A stretch of 64,000 bases of DNA from Limnovirga soli. GTDB lineage: Bacteria; Bacteroidota; Bacteroidia; Chitinophagales; Chitinophagaceae. Below are positions 44,947-54,282 of the stretch, in pieces. Both the position numbers and the translations under genes were made by a program. The stretch covers positions 124,001 to 188,000 of the forward strand of contig NZ_WHPF01000001.1 in NCBI RefSeq assembly GCF_013106755.1. The letters are read 5' to 3'. Positions within the stretch are counted from its first letter, which is position 1; the number at the start of each line of letters is the position of its first letter. The notes beneath the pieces are model-generated. The model was not told the DNA's origin, ran no database searches, and worked only from the letters and a program-made list of their open reading frames with translations.

Positions 44947-45405
44947 ATGCTCGCAAGCTCAACCATATGGCAACAATGGCAACGCAAAAGGAAGCAATAC
45001 CTGTATTTTACCCTGATTGAAATACTGGTAGTGGTAGCCATAATTGCCATTTTAGCCGGCTTACTGCTTTCCTCTATTCTTGATGCTAACTGCAGGTCAA
45101 AAATTATAGATTTACTAGCTATTCTGGATGCCATTAAGGCCGATATAACCGGAGCTACCACCAGTGGCCCTGCAACCGATCATGCTGCTGCAGAAATTGG
45201 TAAAAAAATGGATGATGCCCTAATTAAATTTAAAGCAGCCAAAAAAGCAAAATGCCTGGATGCTGCTGATAAAAAACAGATTAACACAAAAATTCAGGAA
45301 TGTATACAATTAATTGTACAAATAAAAGATAACCAAAATGATAAAGTAAAAGAATTACTGGAAGGGATTATTCAAAAACTTACCGGTGAAAAATTTCCTG
45401 ATTAA
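44947..45405 (+). CDS. Prepilin-like protein of unknown function
   Basis: 152 residues. After a basic leader (QRKRKQYLY) residues 21-41 are FTLIEILVVVAIIAILAG, the class III prepilin helix with Glu at +5, but the obligatory Gly before the cleavage site is Tyr20, so it may be an uncleaved, pilin-derived membrane protein. The remainder is a helical, Lys/Asp/Ala-rich domain (about 55-150) that matches nothing I know. No pilus assembly genes nearby. ATG start at 44947. Confidence 0.6.
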   Translation: MLASSTIWQQWQRKRKQYLYFTLIEILVVVAIIAILAGLLLSSILDANCRSKIIDLLAILDAIKADITGATTSGPATDHAAAEIGKKMDDALIKFKAAKKAKCLDAADKKQINTKIQECIQLIVQIKDNQNDKVKELLEGIIQKLTGEKFPD

Positions 45406-45439
45406 CATTTTTACAATAATCAATAATTGCCTTTACCCG

Positions 45440-45512
45440 AATGCCGAAAAGAATTACTGTCGCACAAGAGTGCGACGCAAGTAAAGCCTAATAGCCCTCC
45501 ATTTGCCCGGCC
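45440..45512 (+). repeat. dispersed intergenic repeat, A core
   Basis: Core GCACAAGAGTGCGACGCAA at 45462-45480, right half GTAAAGCCTAATAGCC, terminal TGCCCGGCC. Between two rightward genes. Confidence 0.88.
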
Positions 45513-45599
45513 AATAATTCTGTCTTTAAATTTTGCATCCGGCAAGTTTATATTTGATGCATTGTTTAATTTCATGCCTCTTTAAAAATAAATTTCAAT

Positions 45600-46196
45600 A
45601 TGTCTTTACAGTTAGGCAGAACAAGTTTTGGCAATGCTGCCAATGCCGGCAACGTATTAACCCGCGATGCAGCCATGCAATTATTTAATAGCTGGGTTTT
45701 AAACCCAAAACTACAGCTTCACATGTTACAGGTAGGCCATTTAATGCGCTGCTGGGCTGCCGAACACGAAATGCTGGATGATGCCGCCCAATGGCGCTGG
45801 GAAATGGCAGGTTTATTACACGATGCCGACTGGGACCAATGGCCCACCGAGCATTGCCGAAAAATTATTGAAGAACTGGAAAGCCGTAATATAGACCCCG
45901 AAATTATACGGGCCATTGCATCGCATGGACATGTATACTTTGGCGTAGAACCTGTAACCCGGATGGATAAAATGCTCTATGCTTTTGATGAATTAAGCGG
46001 TTTAATTCATGCTTATGCGCTTATGCGCCCCAACCGTTATGAAGCGATGGATGTAAAAGGCGTAAAAAAAAGGTTGAAAGAAAAAACTTTTGCCGCCAAT
46101 GTATCCCGTGAAGATATTGCCGATGCCTGTACCCGTGCCGGCATTGTATTAGACGACCTGATTGCTTTTATTATTGCAAAACAGGCAACTGTTTAA
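45600..46196 (+). CDS. HD-domain metal-dependent phosphohydrolase
   Basis: 198 residues. HD pattern: H41/H47 in HMLQVGHLMR, H74-D75 in GLLHDADWDQ, SHGH at 109-111 and D130 in YAFDELSG; this is the compact HD family often annotated HAD/HD hydrolase or HDIG-like, acting on nucleotides or related phosphates. Substrate unknown. Flanked on both sides by repeat copies in opposite orientation. Confidence 0.8.
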   Translation: MSLQLGRTSFGNAANAGNVLTRDAAMQLFNSWVLNPKLQLHMLQVGHLMRCWAAEHEMLDDAAQWRWEMAGLLHDADWDQWPTEHCRKIIEELESRNIDPEIIRAIASHGHVYFGVEPVTRMDKMLYAFDELSGLIHAYALMRPNRYEAMDVKGVKKRLKEKTFAANVSREDIADACTRAGIVLDDLIAFIIAKQATV

Positions 46197-46213
46197 CAGC
46201 AGGTTATTTATGT

Positions 46214-46278
46214 ACCCGGCAGCAAACAATAAGCAGCTTTACTTGCGTCGCACTCTTGTACCGCATAACCAACAGCAG
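46214..46278 (-). repeat. dispersed intergenic repeat, A core
   Basis: Core GTACAAGAGTGCGACGCAA on the minus strand (46243-46261), left GCTGTTGGTTATGCG, right half GTAAAGCTGC, terminal TGCCGGGTAC. Confidence 0.9.
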
Positions 46279-46384
46279 CATTTAATGTAATTAGAGTCAC
46301 ACTAAAATAAGCTCATTAATTGGATACAAATTGCAGGCTTTTTCATATTTTCAATTCATTAACTTCTTATATAAACACTAAACC

Positions 46385-47407
46385 ATGTTTGGAATAAAAC
46401 ACATCAAGTTCGATTCGATGACCTATGTTTTGCACTTTAAAAATGGGAATATAAAAAGAGAAGGAAGGGGGCTGTCTTTTTTCTACTTTACACCTAACAG
46501 TTCTATTGTAGCCATACCAATGGGCAGTAACGATTTGCCATTTATTTTTAACGAATCTACGAACGACTACCAAACTGTAAGTATACAAGGGCAAATAAGT
46601 TATAAAATAAACAACCCTAAAACGCTAGCTGATATTTTAGATTTTACGGTTGCAGACAATGGACAATACAAGAAAAACGATATTGAAAAATTAAATCAGC
46701 GTATTATTAACGAAGCGCAAACTGCTATTTCTTCATATGTACATAACATTAAACTAAAAGATGCTATTCGATCTGCAAAAGCCATTGAAGAAAGAATTTC
46801 TGAAGGGTTAAAAGCTTCTCAGGCAATTAACCTTTTGGGTATTGATATTTTGGGCTCAAACATTCTGGCCATTACAGCCACACCGGAAATGTCAAGAGCT
46901 TTAGAAACTGAAACAAGAGAAAAATTACAACAAGAGGCAGACCAGGCAATATATGAACGGAGAAATTTTGCGGTTGAACAAGAGCGAAAAATAAAAGAAT
47001 CAGAATTAAATACCGAAATAGCAATTGAAGAAAAACAAAAACAAATTGCAGAGAAGAAAATGGAATCTGATGTACAAAAAGCGGAAAACGACAGAAAACT
47101 AAAAGAAATGCAGCTTGAAACGAATATTGCTATAGAGAAACAAAGAAAAATTTTAATGGAGCAAAAAAATGAGAACGATAAGAATGAAGCCGATACACAA
47201 GGATATGTTTTAGAAACAACATTGAAACCATACAAAGAATTAGATTGGAAAACCCTAACCGCTTTACAAAATAATCAAGATCCAAAATTCAATATTGCAT
47301 TGGCTTTTAGAGAACTGTCAGAAAATGCACATAAAATTGGCAACCTAAACATTAGCCCGGAACTTTTGGATTCCTTATTAAATGATAAGAAAGAGAGCAA
47401 GAAATGA
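46385..47407 (+). CDS. SPFH/band-7 domain protein
   Basis: 340 residues. SPFH domain at about 10-175 (SFFYFTPNSSIVAIPMGSNDLPFIF, VSIQGQISYKINNP), then a long charged coiled coil (about 180-285, rich in KEKQKQIAEKKMES-type heptads) and a short C-terminal domain (LDWKTLTALQNNQDPKFNIALAFRELSENA). It has no signal peptide or N-terminal membrane helix, so membrane contact would be peripheral. Its last four bases (ATGA) overlap the start of the NAD-kinase-like gene. Codon usage looks more A-rich than that of the neighbouring genes, hinting at a separate origin. Confidence 0.85.
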   Translation: MFGIKHIKFDSMTYVLHFKNGNIKREGRGLSFFYFTPNSSIVAIPMGSNDLPFIFNESTNDYQTVSIQGQISYKINNPKTLADILDFTVADNGQYKKNDIEKLNQRIINEAQTAISSYVHNIKLKDAIRSAKAIEERISEGLKASQAINLLGIDILGSNILAITATPEMSRALETETREKLQQEADQAIYERRNFAVEQERKIKESELNTEIAIEEKQKQIAEKKMESDVQKAENDRKLKEMQLETNIAIEKQRKILMEQKNENDKNEADTQGYVLETTLKPYKELDWKTLTALQNNQDPKFNIALAFRELSENAHKIGNLNISPELLDSLLNDKKESKK

Positions 47408-48327
47408 ATATTGAATATGCCATTATTGTAAAAAATAAAACAAGGCTTGAATCTCTGATTGAACGCTTTAATACAAAGGCTCAGGCAAAGTTTTATATTG
47501 AACGGTCTGGAGGAAATTATCATGATTATTTTGAAGAGCATGAGACATTTCACCTTGCCTTACAAAACTTGCAAACTAAACTTTCTAAAATTATAAAACA
47601 CAAGACGGTTGAAAGACATTTCATACCGTCATATATTTTCTCCGAGAAAAATGTGGTGATAGTAATAGGTCAAGATGGGCTTGTAGCCAATACTGCTAAA
47701 TATGCTAATGGCATTCCAATAATAGCCGTAAATCCAGATGAAAAAAGATATGACGGGGTACTTCTACCATATAATATAAACAATTTTGAAGCTGCTGTTC
47801 AAAGCGTAATAAATAAAGATTTTAAATATAAAACTGTTGCTTTTGCAGAAGTCAAACTTCAAGACGGACAAACGTTGCTTGCATTTAACGATCTTTTTAT
47901 AGGTTCGGCAACCCATGTTTCGTCAAGGTACAGCATCACATTTAAAAAGCAAACAGAAGAACATTCATCGAGTGGTATTATTATTTCTACTAAAGCAGGA
48001 AGTACTGGCTGGCTAAGCTCTGTATTTAATATGGCATATGGCATTGCCGGCATTTTCGATAAAAAGCAGAAAATTAAACAGCCGGATTTGAAGGAAAATG
48101 AATTATTATTTGCTGTAAGAGAGCCCTTTAAAAGCAAAAGATCACAAATATCAATAAATGCGGGTTTTTTAAATAATAGCAACAAGCTTGTGATAGAATC
48201 CCAGATGCCTGCCAATGGAGTAATATTTAGCGATGGAATTGAAACCGATTTTTTACAGTTTAATAGTGGAGCAATTGCTACGGTAGGGCTATCTTCAAAA
48301 ACTGCTACACTTGTAATTCCCTTATAA
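47404..48327 (+). CDS. Divergent NAD-kinase-fold protein
   Basis: 307 residues. The order of motifs fits the NAD kinase/diacylglycerol kinase fold: VIVIGQDGLVANTAKY (G89-Q-D91-G, in place of GGDGT; the catalytic Asp is kept), IPIIAVNPD, AFNDLFIGS at 160-168 (NE motif changed to ND), and SSSGIIISTKAGSTGW at 188-203 (the ISTPTGSTAY equivalent). The first 75 residues are an extra N-terminal domain. True NAD kinase activity is uncertain because two motifs are altered; a nucleotide sensor is equally possible. Overlaps the SPFH gene by four bases. Confidence 0.72.
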   Translation: MNIEYAIIVKNKTRLESLIERFNTKAQAKFYIERSGGNYHDYFEEHETFHLALQNLQTKLSKIIKHKTVERHFIPSYIFSEKNVVIVIGQDGLVANTAKYANGIPIIAVNPDEKRYDGVLLPYNINNFEAAVQSVINKDFKYKTVAFAEVKLQDGQTLLAFNDLFIGSATHVSSRYSITFKKQTEEHSSSGIIISTKAGSTGWLSSVFNMAYGIAGIFDKKQKIKQPDLKENELLFAVREPFKSKRSQISINAGFLNNSNKLVIESQMPANGVIFSDGIETDFLQFNSGAIATVGLSSKTATLVIPL

Positions 48328-48361
48328 ACACCTGAGTAAATTCTTACTTACCCAACTTTCT

Positions 48362-48369
48362 TACCTTCG
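48362..48369 (+). promoter_or_regulatory. probable -7 box of ispH
   Basis: TACCTTCG, one mismatch to the Bacteroidota TAnnTTTG box, 39 bases before the chosen ispH ATG at 48408. Confidence 0.4.
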
Positions 48370-48407
48370 CAACCGTTATTATACAGATTGAATAATATTT
48401 GAGTGTT

Positions 48408-49643
48408 ATGAAGCAGTTTAATGTGCCCAATATATATCGTAGTAACCTTATTAGCGCTATAAAAAATAAACGCAAACAACAGGATAAACTAAAAAAAGAT
48501 TATAGCCCTACCCTGCTAGATCTTGGCCCCCTGCATATTTACCTGGCCCGCCATTTTGGTTTTTGCTATGGTGTAGAAAATGCCATAGAAATTGCCTTTA
48601 ATACCATTGACGAGAACCCAGGCAAACGCATTTTTCTGTTAAGCGAAATGATACATAACCCACAGGTAAATGCCGATCTTATTGCCCGTGGAGTGCAATT
48701 TTTGCAAGATACCTATGGTAAACAGGTAATTCCATTTGAAAGCATTACCGGCGATGATGTGGTAATTATTCCCGCTTTTGGCACCACCCTTGAAATTGAA
48801 GCCATGCTTAACAGCAAGGGCATTGCCACCGCCAAATACAATACCACCTGCCCCTTTGTAGAAAAAGTATGGAACCGTAGCGAACAAATTGCCCAAAAAG
48901 GCTATAGCATTATAGTACATGGCAAACCAAAACATGAAGAAACAAGGGCTACTTTCTCGCATGCCTCTTCCTATACGCCTACTGTTATTGTAAACGATAT
49001 GCAGGAAGCCAAAGCATTGGCCGCCTATATTACCGGCGAAAAAGATAGTGCTGATTTTTATAGAGAATTTAAAGGCCGCTATGCAGATGGTTTTGATGCC
49101 GCCAAAGACTTGCAGCGCATAGGTGTGGTAAACCAAACCACCCAACTGGCTACCGATACACAAGCCATAGCCGATTTTCTTAAACAAACCATTAAACAAC
49201 ATTTTGGCCTAACCGATGCTACTATTGGAGAACGCTTTGCCGATACCAGAGATACTCTTTGCTATGCCACTAACGATAATCAAACGGCGGTAAGCGGTTT
49301 ACTGGAAACACCTGCCGATCTGGCGATTGTAGTAGGCGGTTATAATAGCAGCAACACATCGCACCTGGTAGAATTGTGCGAGCAAAAACTGCAAACCTAT
49401 TTTATTAATAGTGCTGATAAAATTTTATCCGCATCATCTATTATGCACTGTAACTGGCAAACCAAAGAAGAATATATTACCCATAATTTCTTACCGGCAA
49501 ATACCCCTGTAAAAATATTAATTACCAGTGGCGCCAGTTGCCCCGATGCATTGGTAGAAGAAGTAATTCAAAAACTGGCAGGCTTTTTTAATGCAAACAA
49601 CGCCATAGAAACACTTACTGCGAGTTTTGGCATTGAAGCTTAA
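48408..49643 (+). CDS. ispH: IspH, 4-hydroxy-3-methylbut-2-enyl diphosphate reductase
   Basis: 411 residues from the ATG at 48408 (a TTG nine bases earlier is in frame but less likely). Long Bacteroidota/cyanobacterial-type IspH. The three [4Fe-4S] cysteines are in ARHFGFCYGVENA, YNTTCPFVEKVW and TSGASCPDALVEEV. Last step of the MEP isoprenoid pathway, giving IPP and DMAPP. Convergent with the next gene, three bases apart. Confidence 0.95.
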   Translation: MKQFNVPNIYRSNLISAIKNKRKQQDKLKKDYSPTLLDLGPLHIYLARHFGFCYGVENAIEIAFNTIDENPGKRIFLLSEMIHNPQVNADLIARGVQFLQDTYGKQVIPFESITGDDVVIIPAFGTTLEIEAMLNSKGIATAKYNTTCPFVEKVWNRSEQIAQKGYSIIVHGKPKHEETRATFSHASSYTPTVIVNDMQEAKALAAYITGEKDSADFYREFKGRYADGFDAAKDLQRIGVVNQTTQLATDTQAIADFLKQTIKQHFGLTDATIGERFADTRDTLCYATNDNQTAVSGLLETPADLAIVVGGYNSSNTSHLVELCEQKLQTYFINSADKILSASSIMHCNWQTKEEYITHNFLPANTPVKILITSGASCPDALVEEVIQKLAGFFNANNAIETLTASFGIEA

Positions 49644-49646
49644 GTG

Positions 49647-50075
49647 CTAAGCAGCGGTATCTAGAAATAATTTTCTAAGCTCAGGGGTGGGCAGCCAGCA
49701 GGCATCTTTTTTACCAAACCATTTATAACGGTTATTCGCTATAAAGCCATACACCCCATTGCGTATAAATGGCGGAATAATAATAAACCCATACAATATT
49801 GGCCATAACTTATTTAGCTGTTTGGCTACCATTAATGCACCTGTAGATTTGGTGTATATTTTACCCTGCTGGTATAAAATAAAAGAATTCAACTCCCCTG
49901 CGGGTAAACCAAATTGCTGCATTACCTTTTGTCCGTAAGCACTTTGCAGCGAAGCATATCTAAACCTCCTTTGCGGATCGTGTTCTATAATAAACTGCAC
50001 ACTGCTGCTACAAAGGTTGCATACACCATCAAATAATATAACCGGGTTTGTTTGTGTTTCTGTAGAAGCTAACAT
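49647..50075 (-). CDS. DCC-family thiol-disulfide oxidoreductase-like protein (DUF393)
   Basis: 142 residues, standard length. The family motif is DGVCNLCSSSVQFI near residue 16, with CxxC in a thioredoxin-like position, then RFRYASLQSAYG and a hydrophobic segment. Members bear a predicted redox CxxC; function not settled. The start lies 73 bases downstream of yebC, separated by a terminator. Confidence 0.85.
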   Translation of the reverse strand: MLASTETQTNPVILFDGVCNLCSSSVQFIIEHDPQRRFRYASLQSAYGQKVMQQFGLPAGELNSFILYQQGKIYTKSTGALMVAKQLNKLWPILYGFIIIPPFIRNGVYGFIANNRYKWFGKKDACWLPTPELRKLFLDTAA

Positions 50076-50092
50076 ATGGCAAAGTTATATAT

Positions 50093-50124
50093 AAAAAAGA
50101 GGCTGACTGTAATATCAACCTCTT
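50093..50124 (-). terminator. Intrinsic terminator after yebC
   Basis: On the minus strand: AAGAGGTTGA (50115-50124) pairs with TCAGCCTCTT (50097-50106), one G-U, 8-nt loop, then a T-run. 25 bases past the yebC stop. Confidence 0.75.
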
Positions 50125-50148
50125 AGCAATATCATAAAGTAAATACCA

Positions 50149-50871
50149 TTAACCCATATTATGAAACACCTTGCTCACATCTTCATCCTGTTCCAGCTTG
50201 TCAATCAGCTTACTTATATCTTCTGCTTGTTCATCGGTTACGGGTACGGTGGTGGTGGGAATCCATTCCAGTTCAGAACTTACCAGTGTTAAACCCTTGT
50301 CTTCCAATGCTTTTTGCAATTTACCAAAATCTACAAAAGCACTGCGTAACACCACAATAGTATTACCCTCATCATCCGCACTTTCTCCCATTTCTTCCAA
50401 ACCAAAATCTATCAGTTCAAATTCAAGCTCTTCAATATTCAGTCCTTCTGGTTTTAATTTAAACACACCCATTTTCTTAAACTGAAAACTTACACTGCCG
50501 CTATTACCCAATGCACCGCCGCCCTTATTAAAATGGCTTTTTACATTGGCTACGGTACGTACATGATTATCGGTAGCGGTTTCTACCAGCAAAGCCACAC
50601 CATGCGGAGCATAGCCCTCGTAAAGTATTTCATCGTAATTAATCATTTCTTTGCCCATGGCCCTTTTAATGGCGGCCTCTACACGGTCTTTTGGCATACC
50701 CACACTACGGGCATTTTGAAAACAACGACGCAAAGCGGGGTTGGTAGCAGTATCTGGTCCGCCGGCTTTTACAGCAATTACAATTTCTTTACCTATACGG
50801 GTAAACTGTTTTGCCATCCTGTCCCAACGGGCAAACATGGTGGCTTTACGTACTTCAAATATCCTTCCCAT
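50149..50871 (-). CDS. yebC: YebC/PmpR family protein
   Basis: 240 residues, full length. Opens with the family start ([29 protein letters not shown]), [31 protein letters not shown], then [36 protein letters not shown]. YebC-type proteins act in transcriptional control and, as recently shown in several bacteria, in ribosome function at difficult peptides. The 323-bp upstream gap holds two repeat copies. Confidence 0.93.
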   Translation of the reverse strand: MGRIFEVRKATMFARWDRMAKQFTRIGKEIVIAVKAGGPDTATNPALRRCFQNARSVGMPKDRVEAAIKRAMGKEMINYDEILYEGYAPHGVALLVETATDNHVRTVANVKSHFNKGGGALGNSGSVSFQFKKMGVFKLKPEGLNIEELEFELIDFGLEEMGESADDEGNTIVVLRSAFVDFGKLQKALEDKGLTLVSSELEWIPTTTVPVTDEQAEDISKLIDKLEQDEDVSKVFHNMG

Positions 50872-50906
50872 GATGTATGTTTATAGTTTATAATACAATT
50901 TATGTT

Positions 50907-50974
50907 ACCGGCTTTTTAATACTATGGCATCGCCGCTTGCCACGCTCGGTTTAGGGTTCCACTTTTATGGCAGC
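50907..50974 (-). repeat. dispersed intergenic repeat, B core
   Basis: Minus strand: GCTGCCATAAAAGTGGAACC then CTAAACCGAGCGTGGCAAG (core 50936-50955) and CGGCGATGCCAT, ending GCCGGT. The right half equals that of the A copy at 62595-62668. Confidence 0.85.
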
Positions 50975-51017
50975 AATTAAATATCCTGCACAATTGCCAG
51001 TAAATACCCAAATGTTA

Positions 51018-51088
51018 GCTGCAATTTTTGTTGCCGTACAAGTGAGTGACACAACCGCCGCCTCATGCTTAATCTACTGCCTGTTACA
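51018..51088 (+). repeat. dispersed intergenic repeat, C core
   Basis: Left GCTGCAATTTTTGTTGCC, core GTACAAGTGAGTGACACAA at 51036-51054, right half CCGCCGCCTCATGC, terminal GCCTGTTAC. Confidence 0.8.
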
Positions 51089-51145
51089 CAATTACCTGCT
51101 TAAGCGGCTGCAAAATTAGCTTTTAGCAACGAGCCTGCCAACCAA

Positions 51146-51176
51146 AAAAAACGCCCGGCTTTTACCAGGCGTTTTT
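51146..51176 (-). terminator. Intrinsic terminator of the APC permease gene
   Basis: 9-bp stem AAAAACGCC/GGCGTTTTT; on the minus strand it is followed by an extended T-run. 18 bases past the permease stop. Confidence 0.82.
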
Positions 51177-51194
51177 GCTATGCATTTAATTCAA

Positions 51195-52715
51195 TTATTC
51201 AAAATCGTTGGCTTTTGGCAAAATTTCGCCAATATTCTTCAATTTACTGTTGTGGCGGCTGTACATAAAATACACAATTAAACCCAGCAACATCCAAACA
51301 AAAGCGCTGAAAAGGGTTTCGTTTGGTAAGCTAATAATCATTGCAGTACAAACCACCATACCTAAAATGGGTACCAATGGCACCAATGGTGTTTTAAACG
51401 GACGCACCAGATTTGGATCTTTTTTACGCAGAATCATAATGCCGGCACATACCAGCACAAATGCAAACAGGGTACCAATAGAGGTAAGATCGCCTGCTAC
51501 GCTACCCGGAACAAAAGCTGCAAATAAACCCACAAATACAAATAGTATAATATTAGACTTGTAAGGTGTTCTAAACTTTGGATGCAATGCTGCAAAAGCT
51601 TTTGGCAATAAGCCATCAGTGCTCATGGTATAAAATACCCTTGATTGGCCCATTAACATTACCAGAATTACAGATGAGAAACCTGCAAGAATGGCAACGG
51701 TAACCAATTTAGCCAGCCAGCCATAACCCGTCATATAGGTTTCGATAGCATATGCTACTGAAGCTTCTTTACCACTTTTAATAAAATCGGTATATGGAGC
51801 TACACCAGTTAATACATAAGAAAACAAAATGTATAAAATGGTACAAACTACCAATGAACCCAAAATACCAACTGGCATATCTTTTTTAGGATTTTTTGCC
51901 TCCTGCGCTGCTGTAGATACCGCATCAAAACCAATAAATGCAAAGAATACAACGGCGGCCCCGGTTAATACACCTCCCCATCCATGGTTAAAAAATCCAG
52001 AATAAGAGTACATGCTGCCATCCGGTTTTAATGCAGCAGGTGCATCTGCCGGAATAAGATAAGGCGTGTGGTTGGCAGGATTGATAAAGCCCCAGCCAAT
52101 AGCAATAAATACCAATACGATGGATACTTTAATAATTACAATAATTGCATTTACAGTGGCAGACTCCTGTGTGCCTTTGATAAGTAAGGCAGAAATCATT
52201 AATAATATAAGTAATGCAGGTGCATTCATATAGCCGGTATGCAACACATTATTGGCATCTAAAGCGCTTTCAAAAGGCGAGTGGCACCATTCATAGGGAA
52301 TACTGCCTCCAACCAGTTTATTTAAAAATTCACTCCAGGCAATAGAAACAGTGGCAGCACCTAAAGCATATTCTAATATTAGGGCCCAACCAATAATCCA
52401 GGCAATTAACTCGCCCATAGTGGCATAGGCATAAGTATAAGCACTACCTGCAATTGGAATAATGGAAGCAAACTCTGCATAACATAAACCGGCAAAGGCA
52501 CAACCAATTGCGGCTACTACAAAGGAAAGCGTTACGGCAGGACCAGCATGCTCCCCTGCAGCAGCTGCGGTTCTTACAAAAAGGCCGGCTCCAATAATGG
52601 CACCAATACCCAATGCAATTAAATTGCCTGCTCCAAGTGTTCTTTTTAAGCCCTTCTCTGAGTCACCCGCCTGCGACATCAGCGATGACATTGATTTTTT
52701 TACAAATAAACTCAT
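51195..52715 (-). CDS. APC-superfamily amino acid permease
   Basis: 506 residues, about twelve to thirteen helices. The APC substrate-binding loop GIGAIIGAGLFVRTAAA is at about 36-52, and the conserved FFAFIGFDAVSTAAQEAKNPKKDMPVGI at about 258-285. Most like the cationic amino acid transporter (CAT) branch, so basic amino acids are plausible but not proven. Monocistronic; transcribed away from the symporter at 52859. Confidence 0.88.
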   Translation of the reverse strand: MSLFVKKSMSSLMSQAGDSEKGLKRTLGAGNLIALGIGAIIGAGLFVRTAAAAGEHAGPAVTLSFVVAAIGCAFAGLCYAEFASIIPIAGSAYTYAYATMGELIAWIIGWALILEYALGAATVSIAWSEFLNKLVGGSIPYEWCHSPFESALDANNVLHTGYMNAPALLILLMISALLIKGTQESATVNAIIVIIKVSIVLVFIAIGWGFINPANHTPYLIPADAPAALKPDGSMYSYSGFFNHGWGGVLTGAAVVFFAFIGFDAVSTAAQEAKNPKKDMPVGILGSLVVCTILYILFSYVLTGVAPYTDFIKSGKEASVAYAIETYMTGYGWLAKLVTVAILAGFSSVILVMLMGQSRVFYTMSTDGLLPKAFAALHPKFRTPYKSNIILFVFVGLFAAFVPGSVAGDLTSIGTLFAFVLVCAGIMILRKKDPNLVRPFKTPLVPLVPILGMVVCTAMIISLPNETLFSAFVWMLLGLIVYFMYSRHNSKLKNIGEILPKANDFE

Positions 52716-52858
52716 ATACAGTTGGTTAAAATTTTGTAATTACGATTTGGCAAAATAAGGATTTCTTTTTGTTCGGCTGCAAATCTTTTATGAATGTGTT
52801 TCCCGCATAGCTGAATAATTTTAAATCATATATTGCGGATGGATAAATACACCATTTT

Positions 52859-54121
52859 ATGAAATCATCCGGAAAACTTACTGTCTATATTATTTTTGCC
52901 ATGTTAGCAGGTGCAGTGTTGGGCTATACCGTACATACCTATGCTGCTGATGATTTTATACAATCCTTTGCCACCAATATTAAACTGCTTACTACCATTT
53001 TTCTGCGTTTGGTACAAATGATTATTGCCCCGTTGGTATTTTCAACTCTGGTGGTAGGTATTGCCAAACTGGGCGATTTAAAAACGGTAGGCCGCGTGGG
53101 GGGCAAAGCCATGTTATGGTTTATTTCTGCCTCGTTAATGAGTTTATTGCTGGGCATGTTGCTGGTAAACCTGTTTAAACCCGGCGCCGGTTTAGACCTT
53201 AGCAGTGCCAGTGCCGAAAGTGTAAAAGACCTGGCAGGCAAAACACAAACATTTACCCTTCAAAACTTTGTGGAGCATGTATTTCCCAAAAGCCTGCTGG
53301 AAGCCATGGCCAACAATGAAATATTGCAGATAGTTATCTTCAGTATTTTCTTTGGTATAGCTACTGCTGCCATGGGCGAAAAAGGTAAAGTAGTGGTAAA
53401 AGGGCTGGATGCAGTGGCACATATTATTCTTACCATGGTAAACTATGTAATGAAATTCGCCCCTGTAGGAGTTTTTGGCGCCATAGCTGCCGTTATAGCT
53501 ATTAATGGTCTGGGTATATTTATATTCTTTGCCAAATATTTTCTGTATTTTATTATAGGTATTGCTGCTTTATGGGCTGTGTTAATTACAGTTGGTTTTC
53601 TTGTGCTGAAAAAACGTATGCCCGAATTACTAGAGCATATTATTCAACCATTAATTATTGCTTTTACCACTACCAGTAGCGAAGCCGTTTTTCCAAAACT
53701 AACAGAAGAACTGGAACGTTTTGGGTGTAAAGACAAAATAGTTGCCTTTGTATTACCACTGGGCTACTCTTTTAACCTGGATGGCAGTATGATGTATATG
53801 ACTTTTGCCAGTATTGCCATTGCACAGGCTTATGGCATTGATCTAGACATGGGTACCCAGCTAACCATGCTGCTGGTACTAATGCTTACCAGCAAAGGGA
53901 TTGCCGGGGTACCAAGGGCATCCCTGGTAGTTGTGCTGGCCACCTGCAGCATGTTTAAAATTCCGCCTGAGGGTGTTGCACTTATTTTACCAATTGATCA
54001 TTTCTGCGATATGTTTCGCAGTATGACGAATGTACTGGGCAATGCACTTGCCACCAGCGTAGTAAGCAAATGGGAAGGCTCACTGGAAAATGCAGATACT
54101 ACAATGGCTGAAATATCTTAA
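52859..54121 (+). CDS. Dicarboxylate/amino acid:cation symporter (DAACS family)
   Basis: 420 residues, eight helices and two re-entrant hairpins as in GltPh. Signature segments: TTSSEAVFPKL in HP1, GYSFNLDGSMMYM (NMDGT equivalent; Met replaced by Leu and Thr by Ser), and SKGIAGVPRASLVVV in HP2. Takes up glutamate/aspartate or C4-dicarboxylates with Na+ or H+. Three rightward membrane-protein genes follow in a row. Confidence 0.9.
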   Translation: MKSSGKLTVYIIFAMLAGAVLGYTVHTYAADDFIQSFATNIKLLTTIFLRLVQMIIAPLVFSTLVVGIAKLGDLKTVGRVGGKAMLWFISASLMSLLLGMLLVNLFKPGAGLDLSSASAESVKDLAGKTQTFTLQNFVEHVFPKSLLEAMANNEILQIVIFSIFFGIATAAMGEKGKVVVKGLDAVAHIILTMVNYVMKFAPVGVFGAIAAVIAINGLGIFIFFAKYFLYFIIGIAALWAVLITVGFLVLKKRMPELLEHIIQPLIIAFTTTSSEAVFPKLTEELERFGCKDKIVAFVLPLGYSFNLDGSMMYMTFASIAIAQAYGIDLDMGTQLTMLLVLMLTSKGIAGVPRASLVVVLATCSMFKIPPEGVALILPIDHFCDMFRSMTNVLGNALATSVVSKWEGSLENADTTMAEIS

Positions 54122-54282
54122 CCCAATTTGTATTATCCGTAAAACAATTTTGCTGTGCATAACTGCATGATTAATTTTCTAAACAGTATATTGCTTAAAA
54201 TATAGCGTATTCTTGCCTGCAGTTAGGTATTAAAAACATTAAAGCAGTTTAGAATAGTACACCAATAATAGCATCAAATTTT

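Larger units (their letters stand above)
50872..51194. other. 323-bp gap with B and C repeat copies
   Basis: Upstream of yebC and downstream of the APC permease. Contains the B copy 50907-50974, the C copy 51018-51088 in the opposite orientation, and the permease terminator at 51146-51176. Confidence 0.7.
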
